DNA of 64,000 bases, taken from assembly GCA_001768325.1 (NCBI GenBank), contig MENQ01000011.1:1-64000 (forward strand). Reading direction: 5' to 3'. Source of the DNA: Bacteroidetes bacterium GWC2_46_850. Its GTDB lineage: Bacteria; Bacteroidota; Bacteroidia; Bacteroidales; Dysgonomonadaceae. The notes under the pieces are model-generated. The model did no database searches. It was given only the letters and a program-made list of their open reading frames with translations, and was not told the DNA's origin. Below are positions 29,454 through 37,369 of this stretch, one piece after another. The translations under genes and the position numbers were made by a program. Positions within the stretch are counted from its first letter, which is position 1, and each line of letters opens with the position of its first letter.

Positions 29454-29487
29454 AATTCTCACGAAAATTCCATTTATTCAAGTCTCA

Positions 29488-29684
29488 CAAGTTGTTTGGA
29501 ATGTATGTGATTAAAAAGGAGACATTGAGATGTTTTGTGGGGACCCATCGCTTACAAGGAACGTAAAAAAGAGTAGCTGTCCGAAGCGAAGCAAGTTCTA
29601 CTCTTTTAGCTCATGTAAGCGATGATGGGTCGCAAAACATCGGCAGTCGATTTTTTAATCACAACATACTGCATACAAAACTTG
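29488..29684. repeat. 197-base imperfect palindrome between tcdA and rubrerythrin
   Basis: Matching arm segments are nested in order. CAAGTT 29488-29493 pairs with 29679-29684. TGTGATTAAAAA 29506-29517 pairs with 29652-29663. GATGTTTTG 29529-29537 pairs with 29633-29641. ACCCAT 29543-29548 pairs with 29625-29630. CGCTTACA 29549-29556 pairs with 29614-29621. AAAAGAGTAG 29567-29576 pairs with 29598-29607. The loop is 21 bases. No protein is encoded. It ends two bases from the rubrerythrin stop. It could be a MITE-like mobile repeat, an RNA-forming element or an elaborate 3' end. Confidence 0.75.
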
Positions 29685-29686
29685 AG

Positions 29687-30265
29687 TTAATAAAAAGCTT
29701 CGTTTTTGGGTTCGAAGTAAGCTTGCGGATGCAGGCAGGTGGGACAGTTTTTCGGCGGCTTCTTGCCGGTAAATACATATCCGCAGTGACGGCAGATCCA
29801 GTCGATCTCCTCTTCACGTACAAATACAGTGCCATTTACAACTCGCTCCAGCAGCTTCAGATAACGCTCTTCGTGTATTGCTTCTGCTTTGGCAACCATG
29901 CGGTACATGGTGGCAATCTCTTTGAATCCTTCCTGCTCGGCCACCTCGGCGAAGTGGGGGTAGAGGTCGGTCCATTCCTCATTTTCTCCTTCGGCTGCTG
30001 CCTTCAGGTTTTCGGCGGTGGTGCCGATCACGCCTGCAGGAAAAGATGCTGTAATCTCCACCATCCCTCCTTCAAGGTATCTGAACATCCGCTTGGCGTG
30101 ACTCATTTCCTGGTCGGCCGTTTCCTGAAAGATGGCGGCAATCTGCTCATAACCTTCCTTTTTTGCTTCCTTTGCGAAAAAAGTATAGCGCATGCGTGCC
30201 TGTGATTCACCTGCAAAGGATTTCATCAGATTTAGTTCGGTTTGGGTTCCTTTTACACTTTTCAT
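29687..30265 (-). CDS. rbr: Rubrerythrin
   Basis: This 192-residue cytoplasmic non-haem iron protein reduces hydrogen peroxide in anaerobes. The ferritin-like four-helix domain (1-145) carries di-iron ligand motifs: GESQARMRY with its Glu, the [12 protein letters not shown] ExxH, and AEAIHEERY. The C-terminal rubredoxin-like domain has two Cys pairs (CRHCGYVF and [11 protein letters not shown]) that bind one iron. Length and order fit classical rubrerythrin. A possible -7 element (TATTTTTG on the minus strand, 30373-30380) lies about 110 bases upstream, suggesting a separate transcript. Confidence 0.97.
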   Translation of the reverse strand: MKSVKGTQTELNLMKSFAGESQARMRYTFFAKEAKKEGYEQIAAIFQETADQEMSHAKRMFRYLEGGMVEITASFPAGVIGTTAENLKAAAEGENEEWTDLYPHFAEVAEQEGFKEIATMYRMVAKAEAIHEERYLKLLERVVNGTVFVREEEIDWICRHCGYVFTGKKPPKNCPTCLHPQAYFEPKNEAFY

Positions 30266-30372
30266 AAGATTTTTCGTTTATTTGAATTGTTAGTCTTCAA
30301 TTGTGTGGTGCTCCATCGCCTTGTAATGATGCAGGCAAAGCTGGTCCTACATATGCCGGAGCGTCTTACCAA

Positions 30373-30380
30373 CAAAAATA
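30373..30380 (-). promoter_or_regulatory. Candidate rubrerythrin promoter -7 element
   Basis: The minus strand reads TATTTTTG here, in the 178-base gap between the ABC-F stop and the rubrerythrin start. No convincing -33 partner is seen. Confidence 0.35.
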
Positions 30381-30443
30381 AACAATTTTTAGTTTGAAAA
30401 AAAATAAACAGGTGCAGATAAGTTATTTAAAATCTTTCCAAAC

Positions 30444-32318
30444 TCAGGCCAGCTCACTCAGCTCGAGCCAGCGCATTGTTTTTTCATCGATCAATTCCAT
30501 GATTTCGGACAACTGCGAAGATTTTTTCATTAATTCTTCAGCAGACAGATTCCCGGATGAGAGTTCTTTGGTAAGCGTATTTTTCTCCGCTTCCAGTTGT
30601 TCAATCTCCGCTTCGAGCGATTCAAACTCTCTTTTTTCCTTGAATGAGAGTTTCTTTTTTTCTTCAGACGGCCTGTTTTTTCGGGTATCGTTTTCCTGTT
30701 TGCTGTTTTTTTGCTCCTCTGCCTCTTTTTTCTGTTCCTCAGTTTTCCATTCACGGTACTGGGTGTAATTCCCGGGAAAGTCCTGAATACGGGCGTCTCC
30801 ATGGAATACCAGCAGGTGATCCACCACCTTGTCCATAAAATAGCGGTCGTGCGATACCACGATAAGACATCCTTTAAATCCGGCCAGGTACTCTTCCAGG
30901 ATGTTCAACGTAATGATGTCCAGGTCGTTTGTCGGCTCATCCAGTACCAGAAAGTTGGGGTTGGTAATGAGCACGGTGCAGAGGTAAAGTCGCCTTTTCT
31001 CACCACCGCTGAGCTTGTAGACATAGTTGTGTTGTTTTTCCGGGGAGAAGAGAAAATGTTGCAGAAACTGCGAGGCGGTCAGTTTGCTGCCATTGCCCAG
31101 GTCGATCACTTCCGCGATGTTTTGCACCACATCAATCACTTTCATCTGCTCGTCGAACAGCAGTCCCTCCTGGCTGTAATAACCGAAGTTCACCGTTTCT
31201 CCGATCTCGAAGCCGCCGCTGTCGGGCATTTCTTTGCCGAGGAGCATCTTTACGAAGGTCGATTTTCCTGTCCCGTTGTTTCCCACAATACCCATTTTTT
31301 CATACCGCGAGAAGATATAATTGAAATCGTTGGTGATTCGGATATCGCCGAACCGCTTGGTCACATGTTTCGCTTCAAAGATCTTTTTCCCGATGTAAGA
31401 ACCGCGGGCAGCCAGGCGCACGCCTTCCTCCTCGCGGCGCCGTTGCGCCTTCTGTTCCAGCGAATAAAAGGCGTCGATGCGTGATTTTGCCTTGGTACCC
31501 CGCGCCTGGGGCTGACGGCGCATCCAATCCAGTTCTTTCCGCATCAGATTACGGGCACGATCCACCTCGGTATTTTGTGTGGCAACCCGCTCCTCCCTTT
31601 TCTCCAGGTAGTAGGAAAAATTCCCTTTGTAGGAGAAAAGCTGTTTTTCATCGATCTCCAGAATCTGGGTACAGATGCGGTCGAGGAAATAACGGTCGTG
31701 CGTCACCATCAGCAGGCTCATCCTGTTGCGGTTGAGGTGCTCTTCAAGCCATTCCACCATTTCCAGGTCGAGGTGGTTTGTGGGCTCATCCATGATGATG
31801 AGCTCCGGTTCGCTGATCAGCACATTGGCCAGTGCCACCCGTTTCACCTGACCACCGGAAAGCTCGCCCATCTTCTGGTGAAAATCGGTGATCTTGAGTT
31901 GGGAGAGTATCTGCTTGATGCGTTGTTCGTAATCCCATGCCTTGAGCAGGTCCATCTGGAGCAACAACTCGTCGAGTCCGGTCTGATCGTGTGAAGAGAG
32001 CATCTCCTCATAACGTGCAATCAGCTTCACCGTTTCGTTATCGGCGCTGAAGCATGCTTCGAGCACTGTCAGCTCCGGATCGTACTGTGGCGACTGTTCC
32101 AGATAGGCAAACCGGACATCGTTGCGAAATACCACCCTTCCATCGTCGTGGCTCTCCTTTCCTGCGATGATGTTCAGCAGGGTTGTCTTGCCGGATCCGT
32201 TGCGGGCAACCAGGCCTATCTTGTCTCCCTCGGCAATGCCGAATGAAATGTCGCGAAAGAGCAGCAGTTCGCCGAAGCTTTTGGTAAGTGAGTCGATTTG
32301 CAGGAGGGGGTGGGACAT
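30444..32318 (-). CDS. ABC-F family ATPase (Uup/EttA-like ribosome-associated)
   Basis: This 624-residue protein has two ABC ATPase domains and no membrane segment. The first has Walker A GLVARNGSGKTTLLN and signature LSGGQVKR. The linker region after it includes MRRQPQARGTKAKSRIDAF. The second has Walker A GIVGNNGTGKSTFVK and signature LSGGEKRR. The last ~70 residues are a charged coiled coil (KEKREFESLEAEIEQLEAE), as in Uup. ABC-F proteins act on the ribosome, relieving stalls or ejecting antibiotics. Nothing here marks it as a resistance determinant; the coiled-coil end favours a Uup-like role. A TAnnTTTG element (TACTTTTG) lies 20 bases upstream. Confidence 0.93.
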   Translation of the reverse strand: MSHPLLQIDSLTKSFGELLLFRDISFGIAEGDKIGLVARNGSGKTTLLNIIAGKESHDDGRVVFRNDVRFAYLEQSPQYDPELTVLEACFSADNETVKLIARYEEMLSSHDQTGLDELLLQMDLLKAWDYEQRIKQILSQLKITDFHQKMGELSGGQVKRVALANVLISEPELIIMDEPTNHLDLEMVEWLEEHLNRNRMSLLMVTHDRYFLDRICTQILEIDEKQLFSYKGNFSYYLEKREERVATQNTEVDRARNLMRKELDWMRRQPQARGTKAKSRIDAFYSLEQKAQRRREEEGVRLAARGSYIGKKIFEAKHVTKRFGDIRITNDFNYIFSRYEKMGIVGNNGTGKSTFVKMLLGKEMPDSGGFEIGETVNFGYYSQEGLLFDEQMKVIDVVQNIAEVIDLGNGSKLTASQFLQHFLFSPEKQHNYVYKLSGGEKRRLYLCTVLITNPNFLVLDEPTNDLDIITLNILEEYLAGFKGCLIVVSHDRYFMDKVVDHLLVFHGDARIQDFPGNYTQYREWKTEEQKKEAEEQKNSKQENDTRKNRPSEEKKKLSFKEKREFESLEAEIEQLEAEKNTLTKELSSGNLSAEELMKKSSQLSEIMELIDEKTMRWLELSELA

Positions 32319-32337
32319 ATATATCTGGATTTGGCCT

Positions 32338-32345
32338 CAAAAGTA
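32338..32345 (-). promoter_or_regulatory. Candidate ABC-F gene promoter -7 element
   Basis: The minus strand reads TACTTTTG, 20 bases before the ABC-F start and in the 42-base gap after the helix-hairpin-helix gene. The -33 partner is not clear. Confidence 0.45.
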
Positions 32346-32360
32346 CAAAAAACAATCGAC

Positions 32361-34412
32361 TCAGAACTTCCATCTCAGATAGAAATAGAGATCGGTCCTC
32401 CGGTTACCCTCTATCAGCTCGGTGCCACTGCCGATGGTGTCCCGGTCGAAGTATCGGGTGTGGCCGGCTTTCAGTGAGAGGGTGAGTGCAGCGGTGGCCT
32501 CATATTTAACCGAAATTGCTGTCCTGTAACCCTGTCCGTAAAAGGAAGGCATGTAGAAAGAGTTGAGCAGATTCTTTTCGTAGGAGTAGAGGCGCACATC
32601 GTAACTCTCTGCATTAAAAAAAGCCAGATAGAGATCACCTGTAAAAGGACCCTTCCCACGATAGCCGATATTTTGTGAAAACATGTAGCCGATTTGCGAG
32701 GGGAAATGTTTTTCGGTGTAACGGGCTATGTCGGCAGTGGTGCGTGATTCCCATCCGCTCCTGAACGTGTGGGTGTACCGAATCCTGGTTTTATGTGTCG
32801 CATAAGGCAACACGGAAGTGGAGTACTCATCGGGCCAGGTCATGTTCTTCTCTTTTTGCTTGTACTTATACCGAAGATCGAAAGAGGACTGTCGGGAGAG
32901 GGTATAGGTGGCCAGGAGATAGAAATCCAGCGCTTTTGAGGGAGTATCAACGCCAAATTTAAGCCAGGGATATCGCACGATATCCAGGTAGCTGTTCACG
33001 GTAAATCTTCTGAAGGGTGTGAATTGTGTGCTGATAAACAGGCCTCTTTCATTGCGTAAAGCGCTCCCCTCCGAAAAAGCCTGTGCGTAGTGAGCATTGT
33101 AGGAGATCGGGTAATATCGGTGCAGGAGTGAAAAGGAAAGGCTCGAAGAGGGTCTGTACTGCAAGGTATGCAGTGTTGCTACCGATCCGTTCTTCGCGAT
33201 TGCGGTCTCGCCTGCGACGATGAATCCCGGCAGTTGATAGGAATAGTCGATGCTTGCATTCAGGTTTGATCTGTCGCGCAAATAATAAATATTGTAATCC
33301 TGCAGGGTGGGGTTGTACATTCTGCTATAGGTATGGTAGAGCCCGCTGATTCCTGTCTGGAACCGATTTTTGCGGTAATTGATATTTGCTCCGGTCACCT
33401 GCTCACGCGTGTTCTTTTTCTTTTCTATTTCCGAGGGTGTGCGATGGAGTCCGTCGGTCTTGAAGGAGGTGATCATCCCTTCATCCGACAGGTTGGCGTC
33501 GATCCGCCTGTTGGAGTAGAAGGTGGTGACGGCGAAATCTCCCAATCCGACTACGACAGCGGCACCCCTGAAAAAACCGCTTTCAGCAGTTGAAAAATGG
33601 CGCTTTGGCTGCTGTGTGCGACGGACGATGCTTTCGGAGCTCCACGCCTTGCTGACCATGAAGTCGTTGTTCAGGATGAGTCCCTGTCCGAATGAAAGAC
33701 GGTAGTCACCCAGCGCCACGGTTTTCAGTAAACCTATATCACGAATGATCAGGTGCACGCCATAGTGGTCGTATCCCCTGGGATATCCATCCTTGAAAAA
33801 TGGTTCCCCCGCGTCCTTCTCTGCCGTGATACCCATTTGTACCTTATCGCGGTAGCGAAATGCATAACGCAGCGAGTTGTAAAAATCTTCACCCCTGTAT
33901 TTACGGTTGGGGTAACGGGTAAGGATGCTGTCGGAAAAATCTCCGTACCCTGCGCGTGGGGTGACGGTCTTGTCGAGACGAAACTGCACCTCATGCTGTC
34001 CATTTTGCAGGATACCAGGACGGAGCCCTGCCGTTTCAGGGCCTTTGCTGTCTCCGGCATAAAAGAAAGGGATGATCCGTTCCACCGTCTCCAGATCGAG
34101 GTGGGGCACGTTGCGCAGTTCAAAAACGGTATACACTGGTTTGTTTTTCTCCAGAAATCCGACAATGGCAGCCACTTCATCCAATGAAAGCAAAGGGATT
34201 CTCTCCAATTGTTCCCGGGTGACTCTGTTCAGATCCAATGGATTATTTTCCAGCTGAAGCAATTCCTGGTACATGTTCTCGATGACAGCTTCATTCATTC
34301 CCTCTTCTTCGGCCAACTGTTCCACATATTCACGCCAGTTAACATGTTGTGCATGGATTTCACCGATAAAACCAAGAGAGAAAAAGCAGAAAATGGTAAG
34401 AATATTTTTCAT
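32361..34412 (-). CDS. Helix-hairpin-helix (ComEA-like) protein with predicted outer-membrane beta-barrel
   Basis: From ATG at 34412 this is 683 residues with a signal peptide (FFSLGFIGEIHAQ). Starting at 34499 would add 29 residues and place the start upstream of the TATTTTTG element at 34429-34436, so the shorter form is preferred. Residues about 40-125 hold two helix-hairpin-helix motifs like ComEA (NPLDLNRVTREQLERIPLLS, then PVYTVFELRNVPHLDLETVE). The rest is rich in alternating aromatic strands and ends in YFYLRWKF, typical of an outer-membrane barrel. Proteins of this build are common in Bacteroidota, and their function is unknown to me. DNA contact by the HhH part is possible. Confidence 0.8.
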   Translation of the reverse strand: MKNILTIFCFFSLGFIGEIHAQHVNWREYVEQLAEEEGMNEAVIENMYQELLQLENNPLDLNRVTREQLERIPLLSLDEVAAIVGFLEKNKPVYTVFELRNVPHLDLETVERIIPFFYAGDSKGPETAGLRPGILQNGQHEVQFRLDKTVTPRAGYGDFSDSILTRYPNRKYRGEDFYNSLRYAFRYRDKVQMGITAEKDAGEPFFKDGYPRGYDHYGVHLIIRDIGLLKTVALGDYRLSFGQGLILNNDFMVSKAWSSESIVRRTQQPKRHFSTAESGFFRGAAVVVGLGDFAVTTFYSNRRIDANLSDEGMITSFKTDGLHRTPSEIEKKKNTREQVTGANINYRKNRFQTGISGLYHTYSRMYNPTLQDYNIYYLRDRSNLNASIDYSYQLPGFIVAGETAIAKNGSVATLHTLQYRPSSSLSFSLLHRYYPISYNAHYAQAFSEGSALRNERGLFISTQFTPFRRFTVNSYLDIVRYPWLKFGVDTPSKALDFYLLATYTLSRQSSFDLRYKYKQKEKNMTWPDEYSTSVLPYATHKTRIRYTHTFRSGWESRTTADIARYTEKHFPSQIGYMFSQNIGYRGKGPFTGDLYLAFFNAESYDVRLYSYEKNLLNSFYMPSFYGQGYRTAISVKYEATAALTLSLKAGHTRYFDRDTIGSGTELIEGNRRTDLYFYLRWKF

Positions 34413-34428
34413 CACGCATCGATTTTTA

Positions 34429-34436
34429 CAAAAATA
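34429..34436 (-). promoter_or_regulatory. Candidate promoter -7 element of the helix-hairpin-helix gene
   Basis: The minus strand reads TATTTTTG 17 bases before the preferred ATG at 34412. This supports the shorter start and implies a very short leader. Confidence 0.45.
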
Positions 34437-34567
34437 GTGATATTTTTTTTGTTTCCTAAATATTTGATTATGAATTAACGAAGTCTCCGCTTTGAGCAAA
34501 TCAGAAGCGGTTTTTTATCGCAATGATATTTTATTTATAATTTTTTAGTCAAAATGTCATTGATTTA

Positions 34568-34652
34568 TTTGTTTTATAATCTTTTTGACTATCTTTGTCG
34601 TACAAAACAATCAAAAAGATTTTAAATATGCGCATTTGATTTCAAAAAGATT
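34568..34652 (+). promoter_or_regulatory. Promoter and repeated 11-base motif controlling the ammonium operon
   Basis: A TTTG at 34568-34571 and TATCTTTG at 34590-34597 form a good promoter with 18 bases between. The 11-mer TCAAAAAGATT occurs at 34611-34621 and 34642-34652. Its exact reverse complement is at 34578-34588, directly before the -7 element. A shorter AAAAAAGATT lies at about 34681-34690. The inverted pair brackets the -7 element, as a repressor or activator site might. Confidence 0.65.
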
Positions 34653-34718
34653 GTATTCTTTGTTTTAGTTATCAATTAGAAAAAAAGATTGGGGTTATTC
34701 ATTTAAAATGTAAAAAGT

Positions 34719-35390
34719 ATGAAAAGAATTAAATCATTTGTAGTTCTGTTTGTGATGTTTGTTTCGGCTGGTAGCATCAGAGCACAGGAGGTATCGGTGT
34801 CGGCAGGAGCCGATATTGTGAGTTCTTACATCTGGCGGGGTTTGTATGTTGGTCCTGCTTCCGCACAACCTGGTGTTTCGCTTTCTGCCGGTGACTTCTC
34901 ATTGGGGATTTGGGGATCCTCCAGTTTTGAGGGTACCTGGCGGGAATTTGATCTTTATGCCGGCTATTCCATTGCTAACTTTTCGGTGCTGGTCACCGAC
35001 TACTTTTTTCCCCGGGATCTTCCCGATGGGGAGGGCAGCAGTTACTTTAAATTATCGGAGCATCTATTTGAAGCAACATTAGGTTATTCATTCTGTGAAT
35101 CATTGCCGCTGTCATTGGCCTGGAATACCAATTTCGCAGGCGACGACGATCATTCCAGCTATATGGAAGCGTCGTACTCCATTCCTGCAGGTGAGGTCAC
35201 CATCGACCTGATACTCGGGGCCACGCCCTGGGCCGGTATGTACTCCGACGGATTCGCCTTAATCAATGCTTCCATAAAAGCAAGCAAGGAGATTGCCATC
35301 ACCGACTCCTTTTCACTTCCGGCATTCAGCCAGGCAGTGCTGAATCCCGACACAAAAGATGTTTTTCTGGTTTTTGGCGTCAGTTTTTAA
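34719..35390 (+). CDS. TorF-like putative outer-membrane porin linked to ammonium uptake
   Basis: This 223-residue protein has a signal peptide (SAGSIRAQ, cleavage near residue 23). The mature part is made of short amphipathic strands and begins VSVSAGADIVSSYIWRGLY, the typical opening of the TorF/Gcw_chp family. It ends in the aromatic DVFLVFGVSF, as expected for an outer-membrane barrel. It may let ammonium or small nitrogen compounds into the periplasm. The same gene order, porin then P-II then Amt, is known in other Bacteroidales. The P-II gene follows after about 100 bases. Confidence 0.82.
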   Translation: MKRIKSFVVLFVMFVSAGSIRAQEVSVSAGADIVSSYIWRGLYVGPASAQPGVSLSAGDFSLGIWGSSSFEGTWREFDLYAGYSIANFSVLVTDYFFPRDLPDGEGSSYFKLSEHLFEATLGYSFCESLPLSLAWNTNFAGDDDHSSYMEASYSIPAGEVTIDLILGATPWAGMYSDGFALINASIKASKEIAITDSFSLPAFSQAVLNPDTKDVFLVFGVSF

Positions 35391-35492
35391 TCATCATAAC
35401 CGCTTGTGAGATGCAAGATGCAAAGATAGGGCGATGATGAAAAGTCCTGTGTCATGTCATCTTGCTTCCAGGGCACAATTTTTTTTATTCAT

Positions 35493-35852
35493 ATGAAGAA
35501 AATAGAAGCAATTATCCGCAAGACAAAGTTCGACGAAGTACGGGCAGCGTTGCATGAAGCCGATATCGACTTCCTCTCCTGGTGGGGAGTGAAAGGTCAG
35601 GGTACGGCCAAACAGGGACTTATTTTCAGGGGCATCGCCTATGATGTGAATGCCATTGAACGGGTCTATCTCTCTTTTGTAGTAAGGGAAGTGAATGTAC
35701 AAAAGTCGATTGACGCCATCCTGCGCGCAGCCTTCACAGGCGAAAGCGGCGATGGTCGGATTTTCGTGTCTGCTATTGAGCAATCCATTCGGATCCGCAC
35801 CGGGGACCGGGGTGACGAATCGCTTTATGACAAAGAACAGACAACAGTTTAG
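35493..35852 (+). CDS. glnK: P-II family nitrogen regulator (GlnK/GlnB type)
   Basis: From ATG at 35493 this is 119 residues beginning MKKIEAIIRKTKFDEV, the standard P-II start; an upstream ATG at 35454 adds 13 unlikely residues. P-II proteins sense 2-oxoglutarate and ATP/ADP and control Amt by plugging its pore through the T-loop. The T-loop here (about 37-53) is one residue shorter than in E. coli GlnB. By alignment, Tyr50 corresponds to the uridylylated Tyr51, while Tyr46 is replaced by Phe45. The gene is immediately before amt, which strongly supports a GlnK role. Whether it is uridylylated is not shown. Confidence 0.93.
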   Translation: MKKIEAIIRKTKFDEVRAALHEADIDFLSWWGVKGQGTAKQGLIFRGIAYDVNAIERVYLSFVVREVNVQKSIDAILRAAFTGESGDGRIFVSAIEQSIRIRTGDRGDESLYDKEQTTV

Positions 35853-35893
35853 TGTTTTGAAACAGGATTAATAAGACAATAACGTATAAAAAT

Positions 35894-37225
35894 ATGAGAC
35901 ATAAAATACTGAAATATATCGTGATGCTGACTGCACTGTTCTTCCTGCCTGCTATAGCATTTGCACAGGAGGGAGCGGAGCCTGCCCTGAGTGGTGGAGA
36001 TACCGCCTGGATTATCGTGGCTACCATCCTGGTGATGATGATGACCATCCCGGGTCTGGCCCTGTTTTACGGGGGGCTGGTGCGCCGGAAGAACGTACTG
36101 AGTGTATTGATGCAGTGCCTGATTCTCACCGCTGTGATCATCATCGAGTGGGTGGTGATTGGTTACAGTCTGGCTTTTACTTCGTCGGAAGGAGGGTTGA
36201 ATACCGTTATCGGCGGTTTTGATAAAATATTCCTGCAAGGTATTGCCATCAACGACCTGCTTGAAGGATACACGATCCCCGAACTGTTGTTCGTCTCGTT
36301 CCAGGGGATGTTTGCCGTAATTACGCCCGCGCTGATCGTCGGTGCTTTTGCCGAGAGGATCAAATTCAGCGGCTTCCTACTCTTCTCGGTATTGTGGGCG
36401 CTGGTGGTTTACAACCCGCTTGCCCACTGGGTATGGGGTGGCGGATGGATTGGTGCGATGGGTGCCATCGATTTTGCAGGAGGTACTGTGGTACACATCA
36501 ACGCCGGTGTCTCGGCTTTGGTGATGGCCATCCTGCTTGGAAGAAGACAGGGATGGAATGTGAAAGATGCCGCACCCATTACGCCGCACAACGTGCCATT
36601 CGTGGTGATTGGCACGGCCCTGCTCTGGCTGGGGTGGCTCGGTTTTAACGGCGGAAGCGGCCTGGCAGCAGACGGTTTGTCCGCAAGCGCGATACTGGTT
36701 ACAAATATTGCTGCGGCAGCTGCGGCACTGACATGGGCTGTGCTCGACTGGATCATTAACAAGAAGCCCACGGTGATCGGTTTTTGTACGGGTGTGGTAG
36801 CCGGTCTGGTCGCCATTACCCCTGCTGCAGGCTCTTCCGGCGTGCTGGGTGCTTTTGTGATTGGTTTGGTGGCCGGGTTGATCTGCTTCTTTATGGTTGC
36901 TCATGTGAAACCCAGGTTTGGCTACGACGACTCACTCGATGCCTTCGGTGTGCATGGCATAGGCGGGATTATCGGCTCACTGCTGATTGGTATTTTTGCC
37001 ACGCAAACGATCACAGGTGAGGGAGGAGCACAAGGCGCACTTTATGGCGACTGGAATCAGCTCTGGATACAGATTGTGGCGACTGCTGCCACCATCGCAT
37101 TCAGCGCAGTCATGACCTGGATTCTATTCAGGATTGTGGATGCACTGGTCGGTATCAGGGCCAGTAGCGAAAGTGAATCTGTGGGTCTCGATATCTCCGA
37201 ACACGGAGAGATTGCATACGATTAG
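35894..37225 (+). CDS. amtB: Ammonium transporter Amt
   Basis: This 443-residue inner-membrane channel has a signal-peptide-like first segment (residues 1-24, AIAFAQ) and about eleven further membrane segments. The conserved pore signatures are present: DFAGGTVVHINAGVSAL with the first His of the twin-His pair, and DDSLDAFGVHGIGGIIGSL with the second. The N-terminal TAWIIVATILVMMMTIPGLALFYGG is also typical. The C-terminal tail (about 30 residues, charged) is the part that usually contacts P-II. It begins 41 bases after glnK, so the two are co-transcribed. A long perfect hairpin follows. Confidence 0.97.
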   Translation: MRHKILKYIVMLTALFFLPAIAFAQEGAEPALSGGDTAWIIVATILVMMMTIPGLALFYGGLVRRKNVLSVLMQCLILTAVIIIEWVVIGYSLAFTSSEGGLNTVIGGFDKIFLQGIAINDLLEGYTIPELLFVSFQGMFAVITPALIVGAFAERIKFSGFLLFSVLWALVVYNPLAHWVWGGGWIGAMGAIDFAGGTVVHINAGVSALVMAILLGRRQGWNVKDAAPITPHNVPFVVIGTALLWLGWLGFNGGSGLAADGLSASAILVTNIAAAAAALTWAVLDWIINKKPTVIGFCTGVVAGLVAITPAAGSSGVLGAFVIGLVAGLICFFMVAHVKPRFGYDDSLDAFGVHGIGGIIGSLLIGIFATQTITGEGGAQGALYGDWNQLWIQIVATAATIAFSAVMTWILFRIVDALVGIRASSESESVGLDISEHGEIAYD

Positions 37226-37247
37226 CACCCTTTTTTTACACTCTTTT

Positions 37248-37285
37248 ATCAGGCAGGTTGTTCCAATCGGAACAACCTGCCTGAT
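37248..37285 (+). terminator. Perfect 17-base-pair hairpin after amtB
   Basis: Bases 37248-37264 pair with 37269-37285 without mismatch around a 4-base loop. No T run follows on either strand; a TTTTTTT tract precedes it at about 37231. It most likely ends or protects the amt transcript. Confidence 0.6.
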
Positions 37286-37369
37286 GATGATTTATCGGAT
37301 GAGCTCAAACATGTTTGGCTTATCTCTCAGCTTTCACTATATTTACCCCCGTTTTAACTTTACAAGGGT

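Noticed and set aside
30444-32318. ABC-F gene as an antibiotic resistance determinant
   Set aside because: The Uup-like coiled-coil end and core gene neighbours favour a housekeeping role; nothing links it to a resistance cassette.
36377-36904. A 175-codon frame opposite amtB
   Set aside because: Its composition (rich in His, Gln and Arg) is typical of the antisense of a membrane protein gene, with no promoter or family resemblance.
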